DNA of 64,000 nt from the NCBI GenBank assembly GCA_025150425.1, contig CP102281.1, positions 1,860,001 to 1,924,000 on the forward strand, given 5' to 3'. Positions 43,113 to 51,498 of the stretch are shown here, one piece after another (position 1 is the stretch's first letter; each line of letters starts with the position of its first letter). The notes under the pieces were generated by a model, which saw only the letters and a program-made list of their open reading frames with translations, did no database searches and was not told where the DNA came from. Both the position numbers and the translations under genes were made by a program. This stretch comes from [Eubacterium] siraeum (GTDB lineage Bacteria > Bacillota > Clostridia > Oscillospirales > Ruminococcaceae).

Positions 43113-45479
43113 TTATTCTATATTGGCTGTGTCTGAGGACTTGATTTTTCTTGTGTAAAGCGAAGTGAGAAATGCTGAAATAATTGTTACAGTAAAAATA
43201 ATTGTCGGATAAATCAGGAATATCTGCAACGGGTCAATGTTAAACTTGATTTTTGTTGCGCCCATCATTCCGTAAATGGGTGTAATGCAAAGTTCTGTCA
43301 TAGGTATTGAAGCTGCTGCCGCTAAAATTGCTGCTGCAAGAGCAACTATTCCGAAACGCAGGGTGTTCCAGCTGATTATAGTTCCGTACTGAAAACCGAT
43401 AGCCTTTAATAGGGCAGTCTGACTTTTTTCATCGGAAATAAAGGAGCGTTCAACAAGAACTGTAACAAGAATTACCACAACAATCGTTATTGCCAAAAGC
43501 AGAACCTGAACGGCCTCCATTGTGGGAACAACCGATACACAGTCTATACAGTATTCAGTTGCATTCATTACATCTTCAACATCCAGAAGCTCCTTGATTT
43601 TTTCCTTTCGGCTTTCGATTTCACTTTCAGAGGGGTTGTCGGTAAAGTCCACCTGATACTGTCTGATACTTGAAACACAGCTCATATCGGTGGGCGCACC
43701 ATCGTGAAGACGGATAAGCTCGCCGAGATTGTTCATCGTCTGAAAATACGCTGTTACTATACAGTCGATTTTTTCAGTTCCGAAATCAATTGTCACAGTA
43801 TCGCCAATTTCGGCACCAAGCATTTCCGAAATCTTGGGTGTCACGGCAATCTCATTCCTGTTCTGCGGAGCAGAGCCTTCTAGATAATCGTATTCACCTA
43901 CGGGGATATTCAGGCTTTGTGCACAGCTTACAGCATATTCATTTCCCATAGCTATAACCTTGTATTTATACTGTATATCAACGCTTACATTACAAGGCAT
44001 ACCATCGTCTGAAATTTTATCGGAAAGATTATTCAGCCCATCTGACAAGCTTTCCTTATCGCCTGTATTCATAAACTTCATTACACCATCTACATCGTTT
44101 ATGTAAAGGTTGCTTTCTGTTCCGAAGGTTGTAATAAGATTCGGACTTTTCATAGTTGCAACCGTGTTGACCAGCATAAGCACAAAAAGTGTGCAGAGGA
44201 AGAACGAAATTATAATCGTCATAAAGCGTTTTGGTGCGCTTAAAACATCGTTTAACGCCATATATACAGAGGGTTTTAAACTTGTTTTTCCTATCCGCAG
44301 AAAGCTCTTTTTTCCAAAACGTTCACCTGTCTGTCCCGAGCGAATTGCGTCAATAGGTGTAAGCTTTTTAACCTTGCTTGTGCACCCGTAAGCAAACAGA
44401 AGAATTATAATCACAGTGCCGACTGCACTGATAATATTTATAAGGAAGCCTACGTCATTTCCAAGCACCATATTTTCGCTTACAGACATAATCAGCATAT
44501 TTCCGAAGGGAATACTTGCGAAAAATCCGATAATTCCGCCGATTACCGACATCATCAGATACTTTACTATGTAAAGCCCCCTGATTTTGTGATTTTTAAT
44601 ACCGATAGCCTTCATAACACCAATTTCTCTGTATTCTTCGGCAATCGTAAAGCCGATAGAAAAGCGGAGTACCACGAAAGAAACAATTATAAGACATACG
44701 CTTAAAATGAGTATGATAAACGCTACAATCATTTCCATTACATAGCACATTTTAAGAGTATCTCTTGTGCCTGTAAAGGCAATTCCGGGGATATCGGCAA
44801 TAGCTGAGGTTGTTGCTTTGACATCATCGGTTTCGATGTAGATAACCTCGCCCAGATAATGTGCATTTATCATTTCATCCGCAAGGAATGTGTCATAATC
44901 AGCCTGATTGAGCAAAAAGCGTGTATTGCCCATAAAATCAGAGCCTAAAAAAGCGTCCTTTACTTTTCCTGCAATTTTCAGTTCCTTTTCCACATCGCCC
45001 AATTTTATGCGGATATAATCGCCTACCTTGAAACCGTTGTTTTCTATAAATTTACCCGTAATCAGAACCTCGCCCTGATTTACAGCGGAAACGGACTTGT
45101 TCGCCGTATTAAAGAATTTGAGCTTTGCATCAGATATTGATTGAAACATCGCAGTGTTTTTGGTTTCAACCTCTGCGCCGTCAAGGTGTGAAACGCTGTC
45201 CTGTGAGCCGAAAATACAGGTTTCGATTTTGTAGCCGTTTACACAATCGGCTTTGTCGAGTATGCCGTCGGCATATCCTGTGGACTCATTACCCATTGTA
45301 ATAACAACAAAATCACCGATTTCTGCCTTGTCAAGATAATAATCCGTGCCGTTCATAACGGTAAATACGTTGTTCAGACCACTTGCCACAAACATCGTCG
45401 CAAGTATAATAAACACCAGCAGTATCATATTCATAGTTTTTTTGCGTTTAAGGTCTTTTTTCAGTATGTTCAGGTACAT
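43113..45479 (-). CDS. FtsX-family ABC permease
   Basis: 788 aa from ATG 45479 with AGGAG seven bases upstream. Two FtsX-type four-helix cores, one around residues 270-400 and one at the C-terminus (about 655-780), with large extracytoplasmic domains after helix 1 and in the second half. Bears the recurring E....GVMKAIG coupling motif and a Lys-rich cytoplasmic N-terminus. First gene of the permease-ATPase-regulator-kinase operon, inferred to sense and resist antimicrobial peptides. Confidence 0.9.
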   Translation of the reverse strand: MYLNILKKDLKRKKTMNMILLVFIILATMFVASGLNNVFTVMNGTDYYLDKAEIGDFVVITMGNESTGYADGILDKADCVNGYKIETCIFGSQDSVSHLDGAEVETKNTAMFQSISDAKLKFFNTANKSVSAVNQGEVLITGKFIENNGFKVGDYIRIKLGDVEKELKIAGKVKDAFLGSDFMGNTRFLLNQADYDTFLADEMINAHYLGEVIYIETDDVKATTSAIADIPGIAFTGTRDTLKMCYVMEMIVAFIILILSVCLIIVSFVVLRFSIGFTIAEEYREIGVMKAIGIKNHKIRGLYIVKYLMMSVIGGIIGFFASIPFGNMLIMSVSENMVLGNDVGFLINIISAVGTVIIILLFAYGCTSKVKKLTPIDAIRSGQTGERFGKKSFLRIGKTSLKPSVYMALNDVLSAPKRFMTIIISFFLCTLFVLMLVNTVATMKSPNLITTFGTESNLYINDVDGVMKFMNTGDKESLSDGLNNLSDKISDDGMPCNVSVDIQYKYKVIAMGNEYAVSCAQSLNIPVGEYDYLEGSAPQNRNEIAVTPKISEMLGAEIGDTVTIDFGTEKIDCIVTAYFQTMNNLGELIRLHDGAPTDMSCVSSIRQYQVDFTDNPSESEIESRKEKIKELLDVEDVMNATEYCIDCVSVVPTMEAVQVLLLAITIVVVILVTVLVERSFISDEKSQTALLKAIGFQYGTIISWNTLRFGIVALAAAILAAAASIPMTELCITPIYGMMGATKIKFNIDPLQIFLIYPTIIFTVTIISAFLTSLYTRKIKSSDTANIE

Positions 45480-45696
45480 TTCCTTGCTCCTTTTATCGTT
45501 GTGATTACATTGTAGCATAGAAATTATTAAATAATCCTTAAATCCTGTTTTATGTCGGAATTTATTTTATCATATTTTGGTTGGTTGCGCAATCCGGCTA
45601 CAAAACGCAATAGACAGACATTACAATTTATATAATATCCGCCTAATACGAGAGCTTAATATTCACGTCTTGTTTGTCCGTGTATTTTAAGCTGTT

Positions 45697-45773
45697 AAAA
45701 GGCTTGATGAGCAGTGAGCGTAAACGCTCGAAATTCTTTCTCATACATCATCAAGTGATTGTTGAGCCTTTTT
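45697..45773 (+). other. Branched stem-loop in the gap before the GNAT gene
   Basis: AAAAGGC (45697-45703) pairs with GCCTTTTT (45766-45773), TTGATGA (45704-45710) with TCATCAA (45748-45754), and GAGCGT/ACGCTC forms an inner hairpin (45716-45729). The T-rich end makes a plus-strand terminator possible. The rest of 45480-45784 shows no gene. Confidence 0.45.
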
Positions 45774-45784
45774 GCAAATATTTC

Positions 45785-45813
45785 TTGAATTACTAAGTTT
45801 TATATGATACAAT
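45785..45813 (+). promoter_or_regulatory. Promoter of the GNAT gene at 45866
   Basis: TTGAAT (45785-45790), 17-bp spacer, TACAAT (45808-45813). Confidence 0.7.
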
Positions 45814-45865
45814 TTATTTAAGAACCAACGCACTGCCCCTAAATCAAAATTCGGAGGTACTTACC

Positions 45866-46348
45866 ATGATAGAGGAAGTGAAAGAAAAAGATATTTGCGA
45901 ATGTGTAAATGTAATCAGAGTCAGCTTTGCCACAGTTGCTGACGAGTTTGGCTTTACCGCTGAAAATGCACCTAAATTCACAGCATTCGCAACGACGGAA
46001 GAAAGATTAAAGTGGCATTTATTCGGCGAGCATAGACGTATGTATGCCTTTTGGGATAACGGGAAAATTGTTGGCTACTATTCATTGCTATTGCAGAGTA
46101 ATAATGAGTGTGAGTTAAATAATTTATGTGTACTTCCGGCATACAGACACAGAAAAATCGGTCAAGAGCTATTATTTCATGCCTTTAATACTGCCAAAAA
46201 AGCAAATTGCGTAAAAATCAACATCGGAATAGTCGAGGAAAAAAAAAAATTAAAAAATTGGTATGAGCAATTCGGATTTACACATACAGGAACCAAAAAA
46301 TATGATTTTTTCCCTTTTACCTGTGGGTATATGGAAAAGATTTTATAA
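45866..46348 (+). CDS. GNAT-family N-acetyltransferase
   Basis: 160 aa with GGAGGT before the ATG. GNAT core: ELNNLCVLPAYRHRKIGQELLFHAF (acetyl-CoA loop R-H-R-K-I-G) and a C-terminal GFTHTG-type strand. Small, low-GC gene with its own promoter. Substrate unknown. Confidence 0.87.
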   Translation: MIEEVKEKDICECVNVIRVSFATVADEFGFTAENAPKFTAFATTEERLKWHLFGEHRRMYAFWDNGKIVGYYSLLLQSNNECELNNLCVLPAYRHRKIGQELLFHAFNTAKKANCVKINIGIVEEKKKLKNWYEQFGFTHTGTKKYDFFPFTCGYMEKIL

Positions 46349-46448
46349 TTTTTTCATTTATAAAGCAGACTGACATAATGATTATGCTATAATAGTCTTG
46401 AACAAGCAGTTATTATTCCGGACAAACAGAAAATGAGAGGATTAGAGT

Positions 46449-46907
46449 ATGTGCTTTATATGCGACAGAATTAAAATGATCAACAATGGTACGAATCCAT
46501 ACTTCGTTAAAGAATTGCAAACGGGTTATGTAGTTATTGGTGATAATCAGCATTTTAAGGGCTACACATTATTTCTTTGCAAAGAACACAAAACAGAACT
46601 GTTTCAATTAAACCATTCGAAAAAGATTAAGTTTTTAGAGGAAATGTCCATAGTTGCCGAAGCAGTTTCAAAAGCTTTTGGAGCTGAAAAAATGAACTAT
46701 GAATTGTTAGGAAACGGCGATACGCATCTGCACTGGCACCTATTTCCAAGGAAAAGCGGAGATATAGAAAACTATGGCAACAATGGAAAAGGACCTGTTT
46801 GGTGGTATCCTATGGAAAAAATGTACAATGATAATAACCGCCCTTCAAAGACCGAATTAGAAGATATGAAAGAAAAGTTACTGATAGAATTAGAAAAACT
46901 GTTGTAA
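46449..46907 (+). CDS. HIT-family protein
   Basis: 152 aa. Histidine triad THLHWHLFPR (H-x-H-x-H) near residue 96 and N-terminal MCFICDRI, as in HIT nucleotide hydrolases/transferases. GAGAGGATT precedes the ATG, and an extended -10 box TGCTATAAT lies at about 46385-46393. Confidence 0.85.
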   Translation: MCFICDRIKMINNGTNPYFVKELQTGYVVIGDNQHFKGYTLFLCKEHKTELFQLNHSKKIKFLEEMSIVAEAVSKAFGAEKMNYELLGNGDTHLHWHLFPRKSGDIENYGNNGKGPVWWYPMEKMYNDNNRPSKTELEDMKEKLLIELEKLL

Positions 46908-47306
46908 TCCTACTTCAAGTTTTTATAGGGTTGCAAAGCCTAAGCAGAAAGCGGATATTGATGAGGCTGTGCCGATGGGGATTCGATTGGAAAAGCGGTT
47001 GAAATAAGTGGAAGTGCGTGAAATAATAGATTTATAAAGGCAGCTAATCTGCCGTATAAATCGGAATTTATCTTGCTGATTTATATATAATACTGTAGGG
47101 GACGGTTTTCTGTCAAGAGTAACATGGTTTACACTTTGTGCAGGCACATGGTTTACATGTTATCAATAACAAACGAACATAAAAAATGAACTTGAAATGA
47201 GGGCGAAGTTGGCGTTTTACAAGGATATTAAGGATAAAGAGCCGATTGCTCCTATTGATGAGAAGCTGTTGGAATACTATATCAAATAATACTGAGGTGA
47301 TTTCAA
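46908..47306 (+). other. Gene-poor stretch: module copy B upstream part and debris
   Basis: Holds the duplicated segment 46931-47064; two 12-bp direct repeats ACATGGTTTACA at 47122 and 47146; and a 30-codon orphan frame (47197-47289, ends EKLLEYYIK) that looks like the tail of a lost gene. No complete gene is seen. Confidence 0.6.
46931..47064 (+). repeat. Upstream part of phage-like module, copy B
   Basis: Homologous to 39998-40133 on the other strand: encodes AKPKQKADIDEAVPMGI and eight further residues before a stop, then the decayed promoter region and TCTGCCGTATAAATCGG. Confidence 0.75.
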
Positions 47307-48020
47307 ATGAAAATAACAAAACCCGAAATGATTATTTTTGACTATGGACATACTTTGCTTTGCGAGCCTGATTGGAATTCTGACAGAGGAAACGTCGAAC
47401 TTATGAAATACATAGTGAAAAATCCAAACAATTGCACGATTGAAGACATTCGGAGTGAAGTAAATAAGATATTCGGAGAAATTGAAAGTGTAAGGAATAC
47501 TCTTGGATATGACATTCCGGCAAGAGTCGGAAACCGCCTTGCATTCGAACATTTGGGCATAGAATTTTCATTGACGCCTTTGGATCACGAAATAATTTTT
47601 TGGACTGCTGCTTCACAAGGAGCAATTATGCCTTATGCAGATGAAATGATAGATTATCTTAATCAAGCAGGTATTCGTACTGCGGTAATCAGCAACAATG
47701 CGTGGTCAGGCGAAGCAATAAAGGAGCGTTTTGACAGATTACTCCCTAACAATCGGTTTGAATTTATAATATCTTCTTGTGATTATATGATACGAAAACC
47801 CGATAAGCGTCTATTTGAAATTGCATTGATGAAATCCGGATTGACATCTGACAAGGTGTGGTATTGCGGGGATAGCTACTCAAATGATGTTGTCGGTGCA
47901 AATAACGCAGGAATTTTTCCTGTTTATTATAGCGATACAAATAATAATGCCAATGCCGACTTTGAATATTTGAGCGTAAGGGATTGGCGGGAAATGATAG
48001 AAACTTTGGAGAATTTATAA
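47307..48020 (+). CDS. HAD-family hydrolase
   Basis: 237 aa haloacid-dehalogenase-like protein: motif I IFDYGHTLL (nucleophile D11, but Gly at the usual second Asp), motif II VISNN, motif III Lys in RKPDKR and motif IV GDSYSNDVVGA. The loss of the second Asp in motif I is seen in some HAD subgroups and argues against a plain phosphatase. AGGTGATTT precedes the ATG. It occupies the place that a GNAT gene has in module copy A. Confidence 0.88.
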   Translation: MKITKPEMIIFDYGHTLLCEPDWNSDRGNVELMKYIVKNPNNCTIEDIRSEVNKIFGEIESVRNTLGYDIPARVGNRLAFEHLGIEFSLTPLDHEIIFWTAASQGAIMPYADEMIDYLNQAGIRTAVISNNAWSGEAIKERFDRLLPNNRFEFIISSCDYMIRKPDKRLFEIALMKSGLTSDKVWYCGDSYSNDVVGANNAGIFPVYYSDTNNNANADFEYLSVRDWREMIETLENL

Positions 48021-48043
48021 TGAATGTTAGAATAATAAACACG

Positions 48044-48111
48044 GTTTTGTGCCGGGTTGGGTGGAGATGACTGTAAAGGCTACAAGCTTAGTTGAGAATA
48101 TGAATAAATAA
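48044..48111 (+). pseudogene. 3' remnant of a GNAT gene
   Basis: About 70 bp nearly identical to the last codons of the GNAT gene at 39176-39943 (FVPGW, ...SLVENMNK, stop), with one G missing, hence frameshifted. The similarity continues past the stop. Confidence 0.8.
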
Positions 48112-48141
48112 CAACTTCCCGTTTATCGAGCAGTTTACCAC

Positions 48142-48172
48142 AAAAGGAGCACCCACCCAGGCTGCTCCTTTT
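48142..48172 (+). terminator. Hairpin after the GNAT remnant
   Basis: AAAAGGAGCA/TGCTCCTTTT, 10-bp stem with 11-nt loop and T-rich 3' arm. Likely the terminator used by the HAD gene. A second small hairpin GAGCC/GGCTC plus ATTTTTT follows at about 48184-48207. Confidence 0.7.
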
Positions 48173-48234
48173 CCTATATCCCCCGAGCCGCAAGGCTCAT
48201 TTTTTATGCCCTTTTTTCGAGGAGGTGAAACAGA

Positions 48235-48630
48235 ATGTCCGAGAATTTCGGCTTAAAAATAGGTCTTGAGGGCGAAAAGGAGTTCAAGAAATCCCTCGCT
48301 GAGATAAACAATTCGTTCAAGGTTCTCGGTTCTGAAATGAAATCGGTGGATTCGTAGTTCGACAAGAACGACTAATCCACAGAAGCCCTAACCGCTCGCA
48401 GCGAGGTTCTGAACAAGGAAATCGACAGTCAGAAGCAGAAAATCGAAACGCATCGTTCTGCTCTTGCCAATGCGGCAGAGTCTTTCGGTGAGAACGACCG
48501 CCGTACTCAAAGCCGGCAGATCCAGCTTAACAATGCGCAGGCGGCTCTGAACGGCATGGAGCGTGAACTGAATTTCAACAACACCGCCCTTGAAAAGGCT
48601 GACAAGGGCTTTGACGAGGCCGGAGATGGA
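48235..48630 (+). pseudogene. Phage tail tape-measure protein, N-terminal remnant with two stops
   Basis: GAGGAGGTGA precedes ATG 48235. The frame reads MSENFGLKIGLEGEKEFKKS, then TAG at 48355-48357 and TAA at 48373-48375, and continues in frame for about 85 residues with the coiled-coil sequence (NKEIDSQKQKIETHR, FGENDRRTQ) typical of Gram-positive phage tape-measure proteins. The remainder of the gene is absent. Both stops fall where a Gln would fit. Confidence 0.8.
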
Positions 48631-48684
48631 ACAGGATTTCTTATACTTTCTCAGATTTGTTGTCCTTTCTTTTCAAGCGAGTGC

Positions 48685-48728
48685 TTGACAATTGAAAAAA
48701 AGCGTGTATAATATAATTAAACACGTTT
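48685..48728 (+). promoter_or_regulatory. Promoter and palindromic operator of the tetR gene
   Basis: TTGACA (48685-48690), 16-bp spacer, TATAAT (48707-48712). The imperfect palindrome AAGCGTGT...ACACGTTT (48700-48728) straddles the -10 box, as expected for TetR autorepression. Confidence 0.65.
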
Positions 48729-48747
48729 AATAAGGTGAGGTGATACA

Positions 48748-49332
48748 ATGTCAGATAAAATAAAGCGTGACCTTGAAGCAACAAGAAATGCTCTTTTAAA
48801 TTCAACTGCAAAACTTATGACGGATTGCAGTGAACCTTCGGAAGTTACATCTCGAGCTATTGCAAAAGAAAGCGGAGTAAATCTTGCAATGATTAATTAT
48901 TGCTTTGGTTCACGAGAGGGTTTGCTTTATGAGGTGTTTCGAAAGCTTTTGTCAGATGTTCAAAAACACGATACGGAATTTATAAAGATTATGTCATCGG
49001 GAATGTCGCCTAAACAGAAGCTTACTGAATTGCATTTTAAAATGATGAGGCTTATGATTGCAAATTACAACTATTCGCAAGCGGTGACAAAATATATATT
49101 GTTCAATCGCAATGATGATTTTGGTATGGAAAGCCTACCATTTATTGTAGAACATTTTAACGGAAGAAAAACCATAGAAGATTGCAGATTGATTGCGTTT
49201 GAGCTGACAAGTATACACGAACTTTCAGTTCTGCGTTATGAGACAATAAAAAGCTCCTGTAATATCGACCTCACCGATGATGAAACACTTAAATTGTATA
49301 TTTGTCAGAATATAAACAGATTTTTAGATTAG
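48748..49332 (+). CDS. TetR/AcrR-family regulator
   Basis: 194 aa. N-terminal helix-turn-helix (TSRAIAKESGVNLAMINYCFGSREGLLYEVF, residues about 33-63) characteristic of TetR. The ligand domain is not recognised. Followed after 11 bp by a cysteine hydrolase gene, its likely target. Confidence 0.88.
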   Translation: MSDKIKRDLEATRNALLNSTAKLMTDCSEPSEVTSRAIAKESGVNLAMINYCFGSREGLLYEVFRKLLSDVQKHDTEFIKIMSSGMSPKQKLTELHFKMMRLMIANYNYSQAVTKYILFNRNDDFGMESLPFIVEHFNGRKTIEDCRLIAFELTSIHELSVLRYETIKSSCNIDLTDDETLKLYICQNINRFLD

Positions 49333-49343
49333 GAGAAATTAAT

Positions 49344-49865
49344 ATGTCAAACAAGAAAGCGCTTATAGTTGTAGATATGCAGAACGATTATCTTTGGAAT
49401 AGAAGAAAAAAGATGTTTTCCTATAACACTCCCGAACTTGTAAACGCTGTCAATAGTCTTATTAGCGAGTTCAGTGAACGGGGTGATGATGTGATTTATG
49501 TTGGGCAAGTATTCCCCAATATTATCACAAATAAATGGTTTATAGGCTTTTCTATAAAAGGTACATCTGGTGCTGAAATTTATCCTGATGTGGATATCGT
49601 ATCTGATAATTACTTTGAAAAAAATCTGCCTAATAGTTTTACTTTGCGAAGCTTCAAAAGCTTTGTGACTACAAAAGAATATTCGGAAATCACAGTATGC
49701 GGACTTGACCTTTGCGGTTGTGTGGGAGCAACTGCAAAGGGGGCCATTAAAACAGGAATGGCTGTAAAGCTTTCAGAAGCAGCTACGGGGTGTCGCTTCG
49801 GAAAAGAAAAAGCAAATAGAATGAAAAAAGATTTGATTTCATTGGGTGTCAAAATTATTAAATAG
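49344..49865 (+). CDS. Isochorismatase-like cysteine hydrolase
   Basis: 173 aa from ATG 49344 with AGGAG upstream. Catalytic triad candidates: Asp in VVDMQNDY (D10), the Lys of the middle strand near residue 93, and Cys in CGLDLCGCVGATAKGA. The family includes nicotinamidases and isochorismatases; substrate unknown. Co-transcribed with tetR. Confidence 0.87.
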   Translation: MSNKKALIVVDMQNDYLWNRRKKMFSYNTPELVNAVNSLISEFSERGDDVIYVGQVFPNIITNKWFIGFSIKGTSGAEIYPDVDIVSDNYFEKNLPNSFTLRSFKSFVTTKEYSEITVCGLDLCGCVGATAKGAIKTGMAVKLSEAATGCRFGKEKANRMKKDLISLGVKIIK

Positions 49866-49978
49866 ATATAAAAGTGAGCCGTTTTAAGCCTGTGACGGGT
49901 CATTCTTCGGCAAATCTCAAATTCAGCTGCCACAAGCAAAAGTTCAGCCACTTTTCTCATTCCTTTCAATTTTCCATA

Positions 49979-50359
49979 TCATAACAGCAGCTTCATTCCC
50001 ATATCGTGTTCAAAGCCTGCAAAGGTGGAGTTCATCAGCGTATATACGGAGTTTAACAGCGATGTTGTCAGGAAGCGGTCTATCCTGCTTATCTTGTCGG
50101 GGTAATTCACAAGGCTGTGCAGAACATACTGAACGTGTTCAAAGGTTATCTTTCTGTAAGCAGCTTTCGCCGTTTCCTCGGACACACGTTTCCCCTCGGA
50201 TATTACAGTCCGTTCTCCGCATAGAACGTCCACCATCAAGTCCTTGATTTCCTCAACCATTTTTACAACCGAATCGTCCTTGAAAGACATAAGGCAGTCA
50301 TAGTCGATCTGTGCCTTTACTTCTTCCTCTACTGCATTTCTGTCTATTCCGTCAATCAA
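49979..50359 (-). pseudogene. RepA_N replication initiator, C-terminal fragment (copy 1)
   Basis: About 126 codons (DGIDRNAVEEEVKAQIDYDCL...GKRVSEETAKAAYRKITF) closely related to 53026-53403. This is the C-terminal domain that in plasmid and ICE initiators follows a RepA_N winged-helix domain. Here the N-terminal part is missing; the upstream DNA instead starts a short unrelated frame at ATG 50466 (MRKNSQYISISEYCKANGLK), with a good AAAGGA site, which resembles a small helix-turn-helix protein cut short. Confidence 0.75.
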
Positions 50360-50501
50360 TCCGTCAGCTCCGGGTGCCCGCTTAACGTTTCATAAAATTT
50401 TGTTGGCTTCAAACCGTTCGCTTTGCAGTATTCGGATATTGAAATGTATTGGCTGTTTTTTCGCATTGTGGTGTTTTCCTTTCAAACATTCAGGTATTTG
50501 C

Positions 50502-50530
50502 TTGTAAATTTTCTTATGATATGATATAAT
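50502..50530 (+). promoter_or_regulatory. Promoter of the araC-type gene
   Basis: TTGTAA (50502-50507), 17-bp spacer, TATAAT (50525-50530). Confidence 0.75.
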
Positions 50531-50562
50531 TATTTAAACTCAAAACGCTTTCAGGTGGTGCT

Positions 50563-51411
50563 ATGAATCATTACTTCAATAATATAGATATACCGTTCAG
50601 TATAGGCGGCTGCAATTTTCACGCTGTTAATATAATTTCATCGTCCATTGATACAGACATTCCTCTTCACACCCACGGAGTGAACTGCTATGAGATACAT
50701 TTTATTTCAAACGGCTGTGGCAGGCTCATTGCTGATGGCAATGAATATGATATAAGCACAAACACACTCTATGTCACAGGTCCGCTCTGTGACCATGCCC
50801 AGCTTACAGATAAAACCTCGCCTATGTATGAATGGTGCATTTACCTGCGTGCTGAACAGAATAACAGCGAAAGATCCGACATTTTAATTGACCAATTTCT
50901 TTCGCATAATTTTTGGATAGGTAAGGACGATCAGAATATTCTTCCGATATTTGAAAGACTTTTCTCGGAGCTGAAAAGCAAAAGTGCAGGCTATGCAAAT
51001 ATGGCAAAACTCATATTGTCAGAAATTGTTGTTTCAGTGGCAAGAAATTATTTTGACAGTCCTGCCGAAACCGCACTCTCATCTTCCGATATATACGAAC
51101 GTTCAAGCCTTATCATTGAGGAATATTTTTTGTACGAATACAGCTCGGCAAATCTCGACGAACTTTCACATCGGCTCGGGTTAAGCACAAGACAAACACA
51201 GCGGCTTATTGAAAAAAATTACGGCAGCACATTCAGCGAGAAGAAAGAGCAGGCAAGAATGTCCGCTGCCCGTCTGCTCCTTTCCGACGACTCATTGAGC
51301 CTTTCTGAAATATCCAAACGTCTCGGCTTCTCCTCACAGGAGTATTTCTCCTCGTCATTCAAAAAGTTTTACGGCATCTCACCATCTCACTTCAAAAATA
51401 TAAAATTGTGA
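50563..51411 (+). CDS. AraC-family regulator
   Basis: 282 aa: N-terminal cupin ligand domain (HTHGVNCYEIHFISNG) and C-terminal double helix-turn-helix (about 185-280; NLDELSHRLGLSTRQTQRLIEK and LSEISKRLGFSSQEYFSSSFKKFYG). Next to a fucosidase gene on the same strand, so probably its activator. Confidence 0.9.
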   Translation: MNHYFNNIDIPFSIGGCNFHAVNIISSSIDTDIPLHTHGVNCYEIHFISNGCGRLIADGNEYDISTNTLYVTGPLCDHAQLTDKTSPMYEWCIYLRAEQNNSERSDILIDQFLSHNFWIGKDDQNILPIFERLFSELKSKSAGYANMAKLILSEIVVSVARNYFDSPAETALSSSDIYERSSLIIEEYFLYEYSSANLDELSHRLGLSTRQTQRLIEKNYGSTFSEKKEQARMSAARLLLSDDSLSLSEISKRLGFSSQEYFSSSFKKFYGISPSHFKNIKL

Positions 51412-51443
51412 CATTTATGATAGAAACAAGTCACTATATACTC

Positions 51444-51472
51444 TTGCCTTGTCAAAGGAAAACATATATAAT
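51444..51472 (+). promoter_or_regulatory. Promoter of the fucosidase gene
   Basis: TTGCCT (51444-51449), 17-bp spacer, TATAAT (51467-51472). The weak -35 fits an activator-dependent promoter. Confidence 0.6.
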
Positions 51473-51498
51473 AATGACAAAGCAAGGAGGTAATGCTT

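Noticed and set aside
48235-48630. Stop-codon recoding (TAG or TAA as Gln) in a phage gene
   Set aside because: TAA is also affected, the gene is truncated, and neighbouring genes use both stops normally; decay is simpler.
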